From 39-52-133 sp035531075 (GTDB lineage Bacteria; Pseudomonadota; Gammaproteobacteria; Burkholderiales; Gallionellaceae): a stretch of DNA of 64,000 nt. The stretch spans positions 62,001-126,000 of the forward strand of contig DATKTO010000040.1 of NCBI GenBank assembly GCA_035531075.1, read 5' to 3'. The notes below the pieces were generated by a model. The model had not been told where the DNA came from, searched no databases, and saw only the letters and a program-made list of their open reading frames with translations. Made by a program: the position numbers and the translations under genes. This document shows, piece after piece, positions 26,778 to 35,557 of this stretch. Every line of letters starts with the position of its first letter. The first letter of the stretch is position 1.

Positions 26778-26852
26778 TGTCAAATTGTCATGATGCGCGC
26801 CTAAATTCTAATCCAATGCAGACATAATGACATGACAATGTTAATGTCATGT
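26778..26852. promoter_or_regulatory. Probable activator sites (TGTCAT repeats and palindrome)
   Basis: A perfect inverted repeat ACATGACA (26830-26837) / TGTCATGT (26845-26852) with a 7-bp spacer lies about 75-95 bp before the expected sigma-54 start. Two more half-sites, TGTCA (26778) and TGTCATG (26786-26792), sit 12-26 bp upstream of the regulator start codon, where binding could repress its own gene. Confidence 0.55.
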
Positions 26853-26898
26853 TTGCCTGCTGTAACTTTATTTGTTTCAATACAATGCGTTATGTATG

Positions 26899-26914
26899 TG
26901 GCACGGCTTTTGCT
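26899..26914 (+). promoter_or_regulatory. Sigma-54 promoter of sulfide:quinone oxidoreductase
   Basis: TGGCACG-N4-TTGCT, a full consensus match. Expected start near 26925, an ~80-nt leader, then AGGAGAG before the ATG at 27007. Confidence 0.88.
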
Positions 26915-27006
26915 TGGTATTAGGCATAGCGTTGGTCAGTACTGGTCAAACTATAGAGTTTGCTAACTCTAAATAATTTTACGTTTAATTCACAGGAGAG
27001 AGAAAA

Positions 27007-28281
27007 ATGGCACATATCGTAATTATTGGCGCTGGCATTGGCGGCTTGCCCATGGCATATGAAATGCGTGAAAACGCAAGGGCGGAAGACAAGGTAACCG
27101 TGATTTCCAACAATCCGCGCTTTCACTTCGTTCCCTCCAATCCGTGGGTGGCCGTGAACTGGCGCACTCGCGACGATATTGAAATGGAGCTGGCGCCGGT
27201 ACTCAAGCGCAAGAAGATTGATTTTATTCCGGTCGGCGCCAAGCGCGTGCATCCCGATAAAAACCAGGTCGAGCTGGATGACGGCCAGAATGTAGACTAC
27301 GATTTTCTGGTGATTGCCACAGGTCCTAAACTGGCTTTCGACGAAGTCGAGGGGCTGGGTCCCAAAGGGCATACTCAGTCGGTCTGTCATGTAGAACATG
27401 CGATTGAAGCAGAAAAAGCCTGGCAGGAATTCGTCAAGAGCCCGGGCCCGGTCGTGGTCGGCGCCGTACAGATGGCATCCTGCTACGGTCCGGCGTACGA
27501 ATTTGCCGCGATCATGGATACCGACCTGCGTCGCCGCAAAATTCGCGACAAGGTGCCCATGACATTTGTGACCGCGGAGCCTTATATCGGTCACCTCGGC
27601 CTGGGCGGCGTGGGCGACTCCAAGGGCATGATGGAATCAGCCTTGCGCAGCCGTCATATCAAGTGGATCTGCAATGCGAAGACCACCAAGGTTGAGGCAG
27701 GCAAAATGTATGTCACCGAGCATAATGACGATGGCACGCCGAAGAAAGAGCACGTGCTCGATTTCAAATACTCGATGATGCTGCCGGCTTTCAAGGGTAT
27801 TGATGCCGTGTTTGGCATTGAAGGCCTGACCAACCCGCGCGGCTTCATCCTGATCGACCAGCACCAGCGCAACCCGAAGTTCAAGAACATTTACTCGGTT
27901 GGCGTGTGCGTCGCCATTCCTCCGGTTGAGGCAACACCTGTCCCTACAGGCGCGCCCAAGACCGGCTACATGATCGAGTCGATGGTGACGGCAACGGCGC
28001 ACAACATCCGCTCCGAACTCGATGGCAAACAGCCGGAAGAGCGCGCAACCTGGAACGCAGTGTGTCTGGCCGACTTCGGCGATACAGGTATCGCCTTCGT
28101 CGCCCTGCCACAGATTCCGCCGCGCAACGTAAACTGGTTCTCCGAGGGCAAGTGGGTACACCTGGCCAAGGTCGCTTTCGAGAAATACTTCATGCGCAAA
28201 ATGAAGCAGGGCACTTCGGAGCACGTGTTTGAAAAAGTGCTGCTGAAAGCAGTGGGTATCATGAAGCTGAAGAGCAAGTGA
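27007..28281 (+). CDS. sqr: Sulfide:quinone oxidoreductase
   Basis: A 424-residue FAD flavoprotein of the inner-membrane surface that oxidises sulfide to sulfane sulfur/polysulfide and reduces quinone. The N-terminal GAGIGG (8-13) binds FAD. The three redox cysteines are Cys127 (SVCHVEHA), Cys159 (ASCYGPAYE) and Cys353 (NAVCLADFGD), matching the Acidithiobacillus ferrooxidans type. The motif IPPVEATPVPTGAPKTGYM (about 304-322) and the amphipathic C-terminus (VHLAKVAFEKYFMRKMK) for membrane attachment are present. It is divergent from a FisR-like regulator, has its own sigma-54 promoter, and ends at a strong terminator. Confidence 0.93.
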   Translation: MAHIVIIGAGIGGLPMAYEMRENARAEDKVTVISNNPRFHFVPSNPWVAVNWRTRDDIEMELAPVLKRKKIDFIPVGAKRVHPDKNQVELDDGQNVDYDFLVIATGPKLAFDEVEGLGPKGHTQSVCHVEHAIEAEKAWQEFVKSPGPVVVGAVQMASCYGPAYEFAAIMDTDLRRRKIRDKVPMTFVTAEPYIGHLGLGGVGDSKGMMESALRSRHIKWICNAKTTKVEAGKMYVTEHNDDGTPKKEHVLDFKYSMMLPAFKGIDAVFGIEGLTNPRGFILIDQHQRNPKFKNIYSVGVCVAIPPVEATPVPTGAPKTGYMIESMVTATAHNIRSELDGKQPEERATWNAVCLADFGDTGIAFVALPQIPPRNVNWFSEGKWVHLAKVAFEKYFMRKMKQGTSEHVFEKVLLKAVGIMKLKSK

Positions 28282-28330
28282 TCTAACTGACCACTTGGGC
28301 GGATATTCTCCGCCGTGACGCAAATTAGTC

Positions 28331-28369
28331 GGGGGCTGGCATTTTCGCGATGCCAGCCCCCGATTTTTT
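28331..28369 (+). terminator. Rho-independent terminator after sqr
   Basis: An 11-bp perfect stem, GGGGGCTGGCA (28331-28341) with TGCCAGCCCCC (28351-28361), then GATTTTTTC. It also separates sqr from the convergent signalling island. Confidence 0.92.
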
Positions 28370-28390
28370 CTGTCGTGTAGCAGCGGCTTC

Positions 28391-30118
28391 TTAAGGCACG
28401 CTTGAGTTTGCCAGCACCGGTGTGTTAATCAGTCGTGCAATCTTGTCTGCTGCCACCGGTTTGCTGAAAAGATAACCCTGCATCTGCTCGCAGCCGCAGG
28501 AAGAAAGGAAGCTGGACTGTGTCGCAGTTTCCACTCCTTCAGCAATAACCTTCAATCCAAGATTCTGCGCCAGGGATATGATCGCTTTAACCAGCGAACT
28601 GCCATTGGCCTGATCACCAATATCGTTGACGAAGGAACGGTCTATTTTGAGTTTATGCAGCGGAAAACGTTTGAGATAACTGAGCGAGGAATAGCCGGTG
28701 CCGAAATCGTCGATGGCGAGGCTGATACCCATGTCGCGCAACTCTCCCAGCGTTCTGATAATTGTTTCTTCGTTATGCATGGCAATATTTTCAGTGATTT
28801 CCAGTTCCAGATAACATGGCTCCAGACCGGTCTGATGCAGCACCCGTCGTACCATGGCCGCGGGATCGGTCTGCTGAAACTGGATGGCAGACAGGTTGAC
28901 CGCCATCCGGATCGGCGGCAAGCCTGCCTGTTGCCATGCACGGTTCTGTTCACAGGCCTTGGTCAGCGCCCATTCACCAACCGATACGATGAGCCCGGTT
29001 TCTTCCAGCAGAGGAATGAATTTAGCCGGCGATACCATATTGCCTTCAGGCAGCTGCCAGCGCAGCAGCGCCTCCACTCCGGTGATTCTGCCGCTGCGCA
29101 AATCGAGTTGCGGCTGATAATGCAGCAGAAACTCCTGGTGCTTGATGGCGCGATGCAAGGCGTGTTCAAGGAGCAACCGTTCCTGCCCGGACTCATTCAT
29201 GCCGCGTTCGAAAAAACGGTACCTGCAGCCGCCCTCAGTGCGTGCCATGTTCATTGCGGTTTCCGCGTTAATAAACAATTCGTGGAAGTCGCGTCCGCCT
29301 TCAGGGTACACGCTGATGCCAACGCTACAGGTCAAAAACAGTTCCTGACCGGCAATGTTCAAGGCTTCGCTTGAATGTTCATTCATTTTGGCGATGCGCT
29401 GCAGCAGCTGCGCTTGCTCTTCGACTTCAGGCAACAGCACGGCAAAACGGTCTCCGCCCAGACGGGCGACAAAACCCGCTTCTCCGATCCCGTCCTTGAT
29501 TCGCGAGCCCATGATCTGCAACAGCCTGTTTGCGGCATCGATTCCCAGGCTGCGGGGAATCTGCAGAAAACGATTGATGTTGATCACCAGCAGCGCAAAT
29601 TTATCCGGTGCGGGGGAGCGCTTCAGCAGCTGGTTCACCTTACGCACAATAAATTCGCGATTTGGCAGCCCGGTGAGTTGGTCATAGTATGCGATACGGT
29701 TAATCTGTTCGCGCGCCAGTTTCAAGTCCTGCATGGTGGATGACTTTATCATTTCCCGTTCTATGGCCGGTACCAGGCGTGACAGGTTACCTTTGGCGAT
29801 CGCGTCCGCCGCGCCCGCCTTCAAGGTGGCTAGCGCGATCTCTTCTTCGATCAGGGCGGAGACGATGATGAACGGGATATCCATATTTTCGTTGCGCACA
29901 ATACGCAGGGCCGCAGACGAATCAAGTCCGGGCATGTTATGGTCGCACAGTATCACGTCCCATTTTTCCTGCTGCAGCACCGCGCGCAGCGCAATGGCCG
30001 TATCCACCCGCTGGTGCTGTATTTCACCGTACTCGCGATGCAGGGTATCGAGCAGCAATTCCATGTCATCTTCCGAATCCTCCACAAACAGCACCCTCAA
30101 CAATTTTCTGTGGTACAT
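28391..30118 (-). CDS. Response regulator with degenerate GGDEF and intact EAL domain
   Basis: A 575-residue cytoplasmic protein: receiver domain (1-125, phospho-acceptor Asp59), GGDEF domain (about 150-300) and EAL domain (about 310-565). The cyclase signature is GGDRF, so cyclic-di-GMP synthesis is unlikely. The EAL domain keeps EALLRW, ITEN, DDFGTGYSS, KIDRSF and EGVET, so it is a likely phosphodiesterase lowering c-di-GMP. It starts 12 bp after cheB and is the last gene of the chemotaxis group, suggesting that CheA or a nearby kinase sets its activity. Confidence 0.9.
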   Translation of the reverse strand: MYHRKLLRVLFVEDSEDDMELLLDTLHREYGEIQHQRVDTAIALRAVLQQEKWDVILCDHNMPGLDSSAALRIVRNENMDIPFIIVSALIEEEIALATLKAGAADAIAKGNLSRLVPAIEREMIKSSTMQDLKLAREQINRIAYYDQLTGLPNREFIVRKVNQLLKRSPAPDKFALLVININRFLQIPRSLGIDAANRLLQIMGSRIKDGIGEAGFVARLGGDRFAVLLPEVEEQAQLLQRIAKMNEHSSEALNIAGQELFLTCSVGISVYPEGGRDFHELFINAETAMNMARTEGGCRYRFFERGMNESGQERLLLEHALHRAIKHQEFLLHYQPQLDLRSGRITGVEALLRWQLPEGNMVSPAKFIPLLEETGLIVSVGEWALTKACEQNRAWQQAGLPPIRMAVNLSAIQFQQTDPAAMVRRVLHQTGLEPCYLELEITENIAMHNEETIIRTLGELRDMGISLAIDDFGTGYSSLSYLKRFPLHKLKIDRSFVNDIGDQANGSSLVKAIISLAQNLGLKVIAEGVETATQSSFLSSCGCEQMQGYLFSKPVAADKIARLINTPVLANSSVP

Positions 30119-30130
30119 ATTTTTTCCCCT

Positions 30131-31198
30131 CTAACCGTTGACGATCACGTCAGAAATCGCGGTCAGGGGCAGGATTTTTTCTGCGGCACCGCGTTTAATT
30201 GCCTCCTTGGGCATGCCGAAAACCACACATGTAGCCTCGTCCTGAGCGATAGTGCGCGCCTTGGCGTTGCGCATTTCCAGCAGGCCTGCCGCGCCATCGT
30301 CGCCCATGCCTGTCATGATGATGCCGACCGCATTTTTGCCCGCCACCTTGGCGACTGAACGGAACAGCACGTCCACCGAAGGGCGGTGACTATTGACCAG
30401 CGGGCCGTCCATCACGTCAACAAAATACTGTGCACCACTGCGTTTGAGCAGCAAGTGCTTGCCGCCGGGCGCAATCAATGCACGCCCCGGCATCACGCGG
30501 TCGTTGTGTTGCGCCTCCCTGACCTCGATGCGGCAGAGCCGGTTGAGCCGCTCGGCAAACGCGGCGGTAAATTTTTCCGGCATGTGCTGCACGATCACAA
30601 TGCCCGGGCAGACCCGTGGCAGTGCAGTGAGTACTAGTTCCAGCGCCTGGGTTCCGCCAGTGGAAGTGCCGATGGCGACGATGCGCTCAGTGGTTTGTGC
30701 CAACGCTTCGCCTCCGGCGGATAGCACGGCATCCGCGCTCAGCTTGGGCTGCACCACCAGGGTGGGAGCTGCAGCTAGGCGCATGCGTTTCACATTGGCC
30801 TGGGCTGCGGCCTTGACCGCGCCGACGATGTCCGATGCAGCATCTTCCAGAAATCGCTTAAGGCCGATTTTCGGTTTGGTAACGATACTCACCGCCCCGG
30901 CAGAGAGCGCCTGCATGGTGGTTTCCGCCCCGGCTTCGGTTAGGGTAGAGCAGATCACCACCGGCGTTGGCCGCTCGGTCATGATCTTGCGCAGGAAGCT
31001 GATGCCGTCCATGCGCGGCATTTCCACGTCCAGCACGATGACGTCGGGCCACTGCACACGCATGCGCTCCATCGCAAAAATCGGATCGGTGGCGGCACCC
31101 ATCACATGAATCGCCGGATCTTCTTCCAGCATCGCTGTCAGCACCTGCCGCACCACGGCAGAATCGTCGACAATCAGCACATTTATTTTCTTTTTCAA
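30131..31198 (-). CDS. cheB: Protein-glutamate methylesterase CheB
   Basis: A 355-residue chemotaxis adaptation enzyme that removes methyl groups from chemoreceptors. Receiver domain with Asp57, then the esterase with catalytic Ser in IGTSTGGTQAL, His in QHMPEKFT and Asp in GMGDDGAAGL. It overlaps cheD by 4 bp (ATGA) and follows cheR, so the adaptation genes form one operon with the receptors upstream. Confidence 0.95.
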   Translation of the reverse strand: MKKKINVLIVDDSAVVRQVLTAMLEEDPAIHVMGAATDPIFAMERMRVQWPDVIVLDVEMPRMDGISFLRKIMTERPTPVVICSTLTEAGAETTMQALSAGAVSIVTKPKIGLKRFLEDAASDIVGAVKAAAQANVKRMRLAAAPTLVVQPKLSADAVLSAGGEALAQTTERIVAIGTSTGGTQALELVLTALPRVCPGIVIVQHMPEKFTAAFAERLNRLCRIEVREAQHNDRVMPGRALIAPGGKHLLLKRSGAQYFVDVMDGPLVNSHRPSVDVLFRSVAKVAGKNAVGIIMTGMGDDGAAGLLEMRNAKARTIAQDEATCVVFGMPKEAIKRGAAEKILPLTAISDVIVNG

Positions 31199-31722
31199 AG
31201 GCTCTCCGTCGCGGCTGTACTGCTTTTTATAAGAGGATTTTGTCGCACCCAGGCATGGCCTGTTCCGATGTCGAACATGATCTGGCGATGGCCGCTGCCG
31301 CCGAGATGCTCTGCGGTCAGGCTGAAGCCGTAATGCTGGATCAGCTTGTAGGCGCTCTGCCTGTTGCGGCAGGACACGTCAATGCAATCGATGTGGGCCG
31401 TTGCCTGCTGCTGGAACATATTGCCACCGCCAAACAGTTTCACCTGGTACTCATCCGGCCAGGTGCCGGCTGCGCGTATCTCGCGCATAAACAGCTGCAA
31501 GGCCTCGTCGGCGTAACGGCCGTCCAGCTGCTTGCCCGCCTTTTTGCCGCGGCTGGGCAGCATGTAATGACACATGCCGCCGATACGACGTTGCGGATGC
31601 CACATGGTGATGGAGACGCACGAGCCTAGAATGGTGCGGATGCGTGTGCTGCGGTCGCCGAAATAGAACTCCCCCGGTTGCAGAAAAATATCCATCGCTT
31701 GGGCAAGAGGAAGTTTTTTCAT
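31195..31722 (-). CDS. cheD: Chemoreceptor glutamine deamidase CheD
   Basis: A 175-residue enzyme that deamidates receptor glutamines, tuning signalling with CheB and CheR. The catalytic Cys35 (ILGSCVSI) and His52 (MCHYMLPS) are 17 residues apart as in characterised CheD. It begins 8 bp after cheR and overlaps cheB. Confidence 0.93.
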   Translation of the reverse strand: MKKLPLAQAMDIFLQPGEFYFGDRSTRIRTILGSCVSITMWHPQRRIGGMCHYMLPSRGKKAGKQLDGRYADEALQLFMREIRAAGTWPDEYQVKLFGGGNMFQQQATAHIDCIDVSCRNRQSAYKLIQHYGFSLTAEHLGGSGHRQIMFDIGTGHAWVRQNPLIKSSTAATESL

Positions 31723-31730
31723 GACAGGGG

Positions 31731-32537
31731 TCAGTGCTTGCGATAAATAGAGGGCTTCACTGATTGCATATCATCGACCACGCCATTCAGGCTTTCCGAA
31801 TGGCCGATCAGCAGGTAGCCGCCGTGCTTGAGCTGCGCCATGATGCGGCGCACAACCTGGCGTTTTGTCTCCATATCGAAATAAATCATCACGTTGCGTA
31901 AAAATATCAGATCAAATTCGCCCATTTTAGGCAACGGCTGGTTGAGGTTAACCTGCATGAATTTGACGCGGCTTCGCAAATTACGCTCAACCAGGAAAGT
32001 GCCGTCCTGCGCGCCCACGCCCTTGAGGCAGTATCTGGAAAGATATTGCTGCGGAATGTCTTCAGCGTGTTCCATCGGATAGTGCCCGCCACGCGCCGTT
32101 TCCAGTACGCGCGTGCTGAGATCTGAGGCGGTGATTTCCCATGGCTTGTCGCCAAGGCCTTCCGCCAGGATCATGGCGATGCTGTAAGCTTCCTGGCCCG
32201 AGGAGCTGGCTGCGCTCCACACCCGGAACGGTTTGCCGGCAGGATGCAGTGGCAGAATATGGTCGCGCAGGAAATCGAAATGCTTGGGTTCGCGGAAAAA
32301 ATAGGTTTCATTGGTGGTGAGCAAATCGACCGCCACCTGCAATTCTGCGCGGTTCTCATCTTTGCCAAGCGTGCGAAAATAATCGCCATAGCTGGCGAAG
32401 CCGTGGTGCTTGACGCGTTTGGCCAGGCGCCCGCTCACCAGCGGTTTTTTCGCAGGCGACATGCTGATGCCTGCAATGTTGTAAATCATGGTCTGGAACT
32501 GTTTGAATTCCTGTTCGCTCAAGGTGGGTGCATGCAT
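31731..32537 (-). CDS. cheR: Chemotaxis methyltransferase CheR
   Basis: A 268-residue SAM-dependent enzyme that methylates receptor glutamates. N-terminal helical domain (to about 85, TTNETYFFR), SAM motif VWSAASSSGQEAYSIAM, and LRNVMIYFD near 210. Two receptors in this cluster end in EFVRF, a plausible CheR tether. Confidence 0.95.
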   Translation of the reverse strand: MHAPTLSEQEFKQFQTMIYNIAGISMSPAKKPLVSGRLAKRVKHHGFASYGDYFRTLGKDENRAELQVAVDLLTTNETYFFREPKHFDFLRDHILPLHPAGKPFRVWSAASSSGQEAYSIAMILAEGLGDKPWEITASDLSTRVLETARGGHYPMEHAEDIPQQYLSRYCLKGVGAQDGTFLVERNLRSRVKFMQVNLNQPLPKMGEFDLIFLRNVMIYFDMETKRQVVRRIMAQLKHGGYLLIGHSESLNGVVDDMQSVKPSIYRKH

Positions 32538-32611
32538 GTTTTTGTCTCCTTGGCTTATGCCGGCAGGGCACGCGCCACTGCCTGCCTGGCAATACGCGAG
32601 TTGCGCTCGGG

Positions 32612-34123
32612 TTAAATGGCCGTGCCGATTTTGAAAAAACCGATCAGTTTCTGCAACTGCGCGGCCTGGTCGTTCATCTCCCCGGCGGTAGCGGCTAATT
32701 CTTCGGAGGAAGTAGCGTTCTGCTGCGTAACCTGGTTCATCTGGCTCATCGCAGCGTTGATCTGTGCCACACCCGAGGATTGTTCTTCCGAGGCGGCAGC
32801 GATTTCCTGCACCAGTTCGGAAGTCTTGTTGATCGCCGGAACCATCTCGCCCAGCAGCTTGCCGGCGCGCTCTGCCAGGCTGACGCTGCTGGAGGCGACA
32901 TCGCCGATTTCCTGCGCGGCAACCTGGCTGCGTTCGGCCAGTTTGCGCACTTCTGCAGCAACCACCGCGAAACCTTTGCCGTGCTCGCCGGCGCGTGCGG
33001 CCTCGATTGCGGCATTCAGGGCCAGCAGGTTGGTCTGATAGGCAATATCGTCGATGATGCTGATTTTTTTGGCGATTGACTTCATTGCCGCCACTGTTTC
33101 CTTCACTGCTTCGCCTCCTTCCGCGGCACCGATGGAAGATTTGCTCGCCATATCATCCGTCACCTTGGCGTTGTCGCTGTTCTGGCTGATCGAGGCGCTC
33201 ATTTGTTCTATCGACGCACTGGTTTCTTCCACACTCGATGCCTGATCGCTGGAACCCTGGCTCAAACTCAGTGCCGTGGCGGAAACTTCATTGGATGATG
33301 ACGTCAACATGCTGGCGGCATTGCGTACATCGGCAACAATGCTCGCCACATTACCGGTCATGGTATTGATCGCGTGCATCAAACGTCCGGTTTCGCTGGC
33401 CAAATTCGAGGATGCCTGCAGCTGCAAAGTGCCGGCAGCAACCATTTGGCATGCACGCACAGCCCCGTCCAGCGGGCGTAAAACCTGAAATACAGAAAGC
33501 CACCAGATATAAGCTGTCACAGCAATTCCTGTTGCGACGAGGGTACTGCCTGGAAGCAGATGGGTCTCCATTCCAAATCCGAGCATAAGCAATGCCAGAA
33601 TCAGGCTTGCGAGTGTGATCCTTGTTTTGATGCTCAGTGTCGCGAGACCGGAAAGCCAGCCCAGCAAGCCGCTGCGTGCCACAGCGCCTTCCTTCACCGT
33701 CAAGCCGCGTGCGCTTCCTTCACGCAGCTGGCGATACAGCCGCTCGGCTGTTTCTATCTGCACGCGTGAGGCTTTGGTGCGCAAGGACATAAACCCGACA
33801 ACCTGCCCGTTTTCCCAGATGGGATTGGCATTGGCTTCGACCCAGTAATGGTCGCCGTTCTTGCAGCGGTTCTTCACCATGCCCCGCCATGGTTTGCCGC
33901 TCTGCAGGGTACGCCACAGGTCAGCATAGGCCGCTGGCGGCATATCCGGATGACGAATGATATTGTGGGCCTTGCCCAGCAATTCCTCTTCGGTAAACCC
34001 GCTGATCTCCATAAACGGGCGGTTGATATAAGTGATACGGCCTTTAGTGTCTGTTTTGGAAACAATATATTCACCGTCCTTGAGATGACGTTCGATATTG
34101 GTCACTGGCATATTGATGCGCAT
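32612..34123 (-). CDS. Aer-type PAS methyl-accepting chemotaxis protein
   Basis: A 503-residue energy/oxygen taxis receptor. N-terminal PAS domain (about 15-110; TYINRPFMEISGFTEEELLG, NIIRHPDMP) like the FAD-binding PAS of Aer, then two close membrane segments (about 160-205), a HAMP-like region and the signalling domain with the conserved hairpin tip around IIDDIAYQTNLLALNAAIEAARAGE. The ATG at 34123 has AAGGAG before it; an upstream in-frame start lacks one. It lacks the C-terminal EFVRF of its neighbours. Confidence 0.9.
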   Translation of the reverse strand: MRINMPVTNIERHLKDGEYIVSKTDTKGRITYINRPFMEISGFTEEELLGKAHNIIRHPDMPPAAYADLWRTLQSGKPWRGMVKNRCKNGDHYWVEANANPIWENGQVVGFMSLRTKASRVQIETAERLYRQLREGSARGLTVKEGAVARSGLLGWLSGLATLSIKTRITLASLILALLMLGFGMETHLLPGSTLVATGIAVTAYIWWLSVFQVLRPLDGAVRACQMVAAGTLQLQASSNLASETGRLMHAINTMTGNVASIVADVRNAASMLTSSSNEVSATALSLSQGSSDQASSVEETSASIEQMSASISQNSDNAKVTDDMASKSSIGAAEGGEAVKETVAAMKSIAKKISIIDDIAYQTNLLALNAAIEAARAGEHGKGFAVVAAEVRKLAERSQVAAQEIGDVASSSVSLAERAGKLLGEMVPAINKTSELVQEIAAASEEQSSGVAQINAAMSQMNQVTQQNATSSEELAATAGEMNDQAAQLQKLIGFFKIGTAI

Positions 34124-34239
34124 TACATTCTCCTTGTTACTATTGGCGGGCCGTGGGGAATTCAATCCGCGCGCCCGGGTGCTCAGCCTTTAGAATGGAA
34201 GAAGGCCGACACACTGCCGAGCCCTCTTACCAGTAAATT

Positions 34240-34698
34240 TTATTTATAGATGCCGCTACCAACAAAAGCGTTGGTGCCAGAAATTTTCTTAACGAAAGAA
34301 GTTTTATCCTGTATTTTCTTGGTTTCCGGATTGGTCCACTTATAGTCGACCCAGCCCTCACCCTTGGATTTGATGATCTCGATCATTTCCTTGAGGTAGT
34401 ACTTTCCGTCGGCGGATTTCATTTCCAGCAGGTTCTTACCAGTCATCTTCGGGTTGGCGCCAAGAGCAAGATTGTTGCCTTCCAAGTCGTAAGCGAAAAT
34501 ATACAATTCGCCATCGAAAAACTGGCTACCTGCGGTATTGAATTCCTTATAGGCCTTCTCCGTGCCATTAACCTTGGCGTAGGTGACCGCCTTCTCTACC
34601 ATGGCCTTGGCTTGAGCCGGAGATGAACCTGCGAACGCGCCGGATATCAACAACAGATTGATCAACAACGCACCGATTACCTTTTTTATTACGTTCAT
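34240..34698 (-). CDS. Secreted single-Cache domain protein
   Basis: A 152-residue periplasmic protein: signal peptide (1-23, ...ISGAFAGSS) and one sCache_2-like domain (FFDGELYIFAYDLEGNNLALGANP; GEGWVDYKWTNPETKKIQDKTSF). Free Cache proteins bind small ligands and may hand them to a receptor; the Cache-bearing receptor at 35558-37618 is a candidate. AAAGGAG precedes the ATG at 34698. Ligand unknown. Confidence 0.85.
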   Translation of the reverse strand: MNVIKKVIGALLINLLLISGAFAGSSPAQAKAMVEKAVTYAKVNGTEKAYKEFNTAGSQFFDGELYIFAYDLEGNNLALGANPKMTGKNLLEMKSADGKYYLKEMIEIIKSKGEGWVDYKWTNPETKKIQDKTSFVKKISGTNAFVGSGIYK

Positions 34699-34954
34699 GT
34701 CTATTGCTCCTTTTACATTTTCAATTGATACCAACTGCCCTTTATTGAGCGAATCCGGCATCATCTTTCACATTCGGCCTTTTCGGCCGCCCTACAGAAC
34801 CTTTCGCCCATTAGAGCGACAGGTTACTGTTCTGTCTGACCCAACAAGTCTCCTCGTTGCAGCCTTAGTTCAACTTTTTCTATCTCTCCGCGCACCTGTG
34901 CTGCAATTCTTTGTTGAATCTCCTGCACAAGGGAAGCAGCTATCTGGCAGGCAG

Positions 34955-35491
34955 CTAGGCTGCGACACTCTCTGCGTCCGGCACGCCGGTAAGAGTCGCC
35001 AGTTCTTCCACAGACAACACGCGGTTGACGTTAAGAAGAATCACAAATTTGCTGGCCACCTTGCCCATGCCGCTGATGAAATCAGTGCGGATCTTGGCGC
35101 CGAATGCCGGTGCAGGTTCGATGTCCTGGGGCAATATCTCCAGCACTTCATTAACTGCATCCACAATCACCCCCACATCCTGGCATTCGCCATCCGCTTG
35201 CATCTCGACAATCACGATGCAGGTGCGTCGCGTGATCCTCGTTACTGCGCGACCGAAGCGGGCGGAAAGGTCCACTACCGGCACCACCGCGCCGCGCAGA
35301 TTGATCACGCCGCGAATGAAATCGGGCATCATCGGAACCTCGGTGAGATTGCCGTATTCGATGATTTCCTTGATCGCGAGAATGCCGATGGCGAACACCT
35401 CGCCACCCAGATTAAAGGTAAGGTACTGTTGTTGATCACGCTCTGCATCGCTGGCGAGCGACTGCACTTCATGTTTGGTTATTTTTCCCAT
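34955..35491 (-). CDS. cheW: Chemotaxis coupling protein CheW, copy 1
   Basis: A 178-residue adaptor joining receptors to CheA. It has the CheW core (YLTFNLGGEVFAIGILAIKEIIEY; MPDFIRGVINLRGAVVPVVDLSARFG). It is nearly identical to the copy at 37813-38355 except at the last ~20 residues, and is paired with the receptor upstream. Confidence 0.95.
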   Translation of the reverse strand: MGKITKHEVQSLASDAERDQQQYLTFNLGGEVFAIGILAIKEIIEYGNLTEVPMMPDFIRGVINLRGAVVPVVDLSARFGRAVTRITRRTCIVIVEMQADGECQDVGVIVDAVNEVLEILPQDIEPAPAFGAKIRTDFISGMGKVASKFVILLNVNRVLSVEELATLTGVPDAESVAA

Positions 35492-35557
35492 GTCTTGAAC
35501 TCCACAAAATTTTTCGGGGTGGCGCGAAACTCAATTCGCACCGCGGATGGTCTGCCC

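Noticed and set aside
34765..34954. Structured-looking leader with a CGGCC/GGCCG hairpin, considered as a c-di-GMP riboswitch next to chemotaxis genes.
   Set aside because: The conserved GEMM core sequences are not present.
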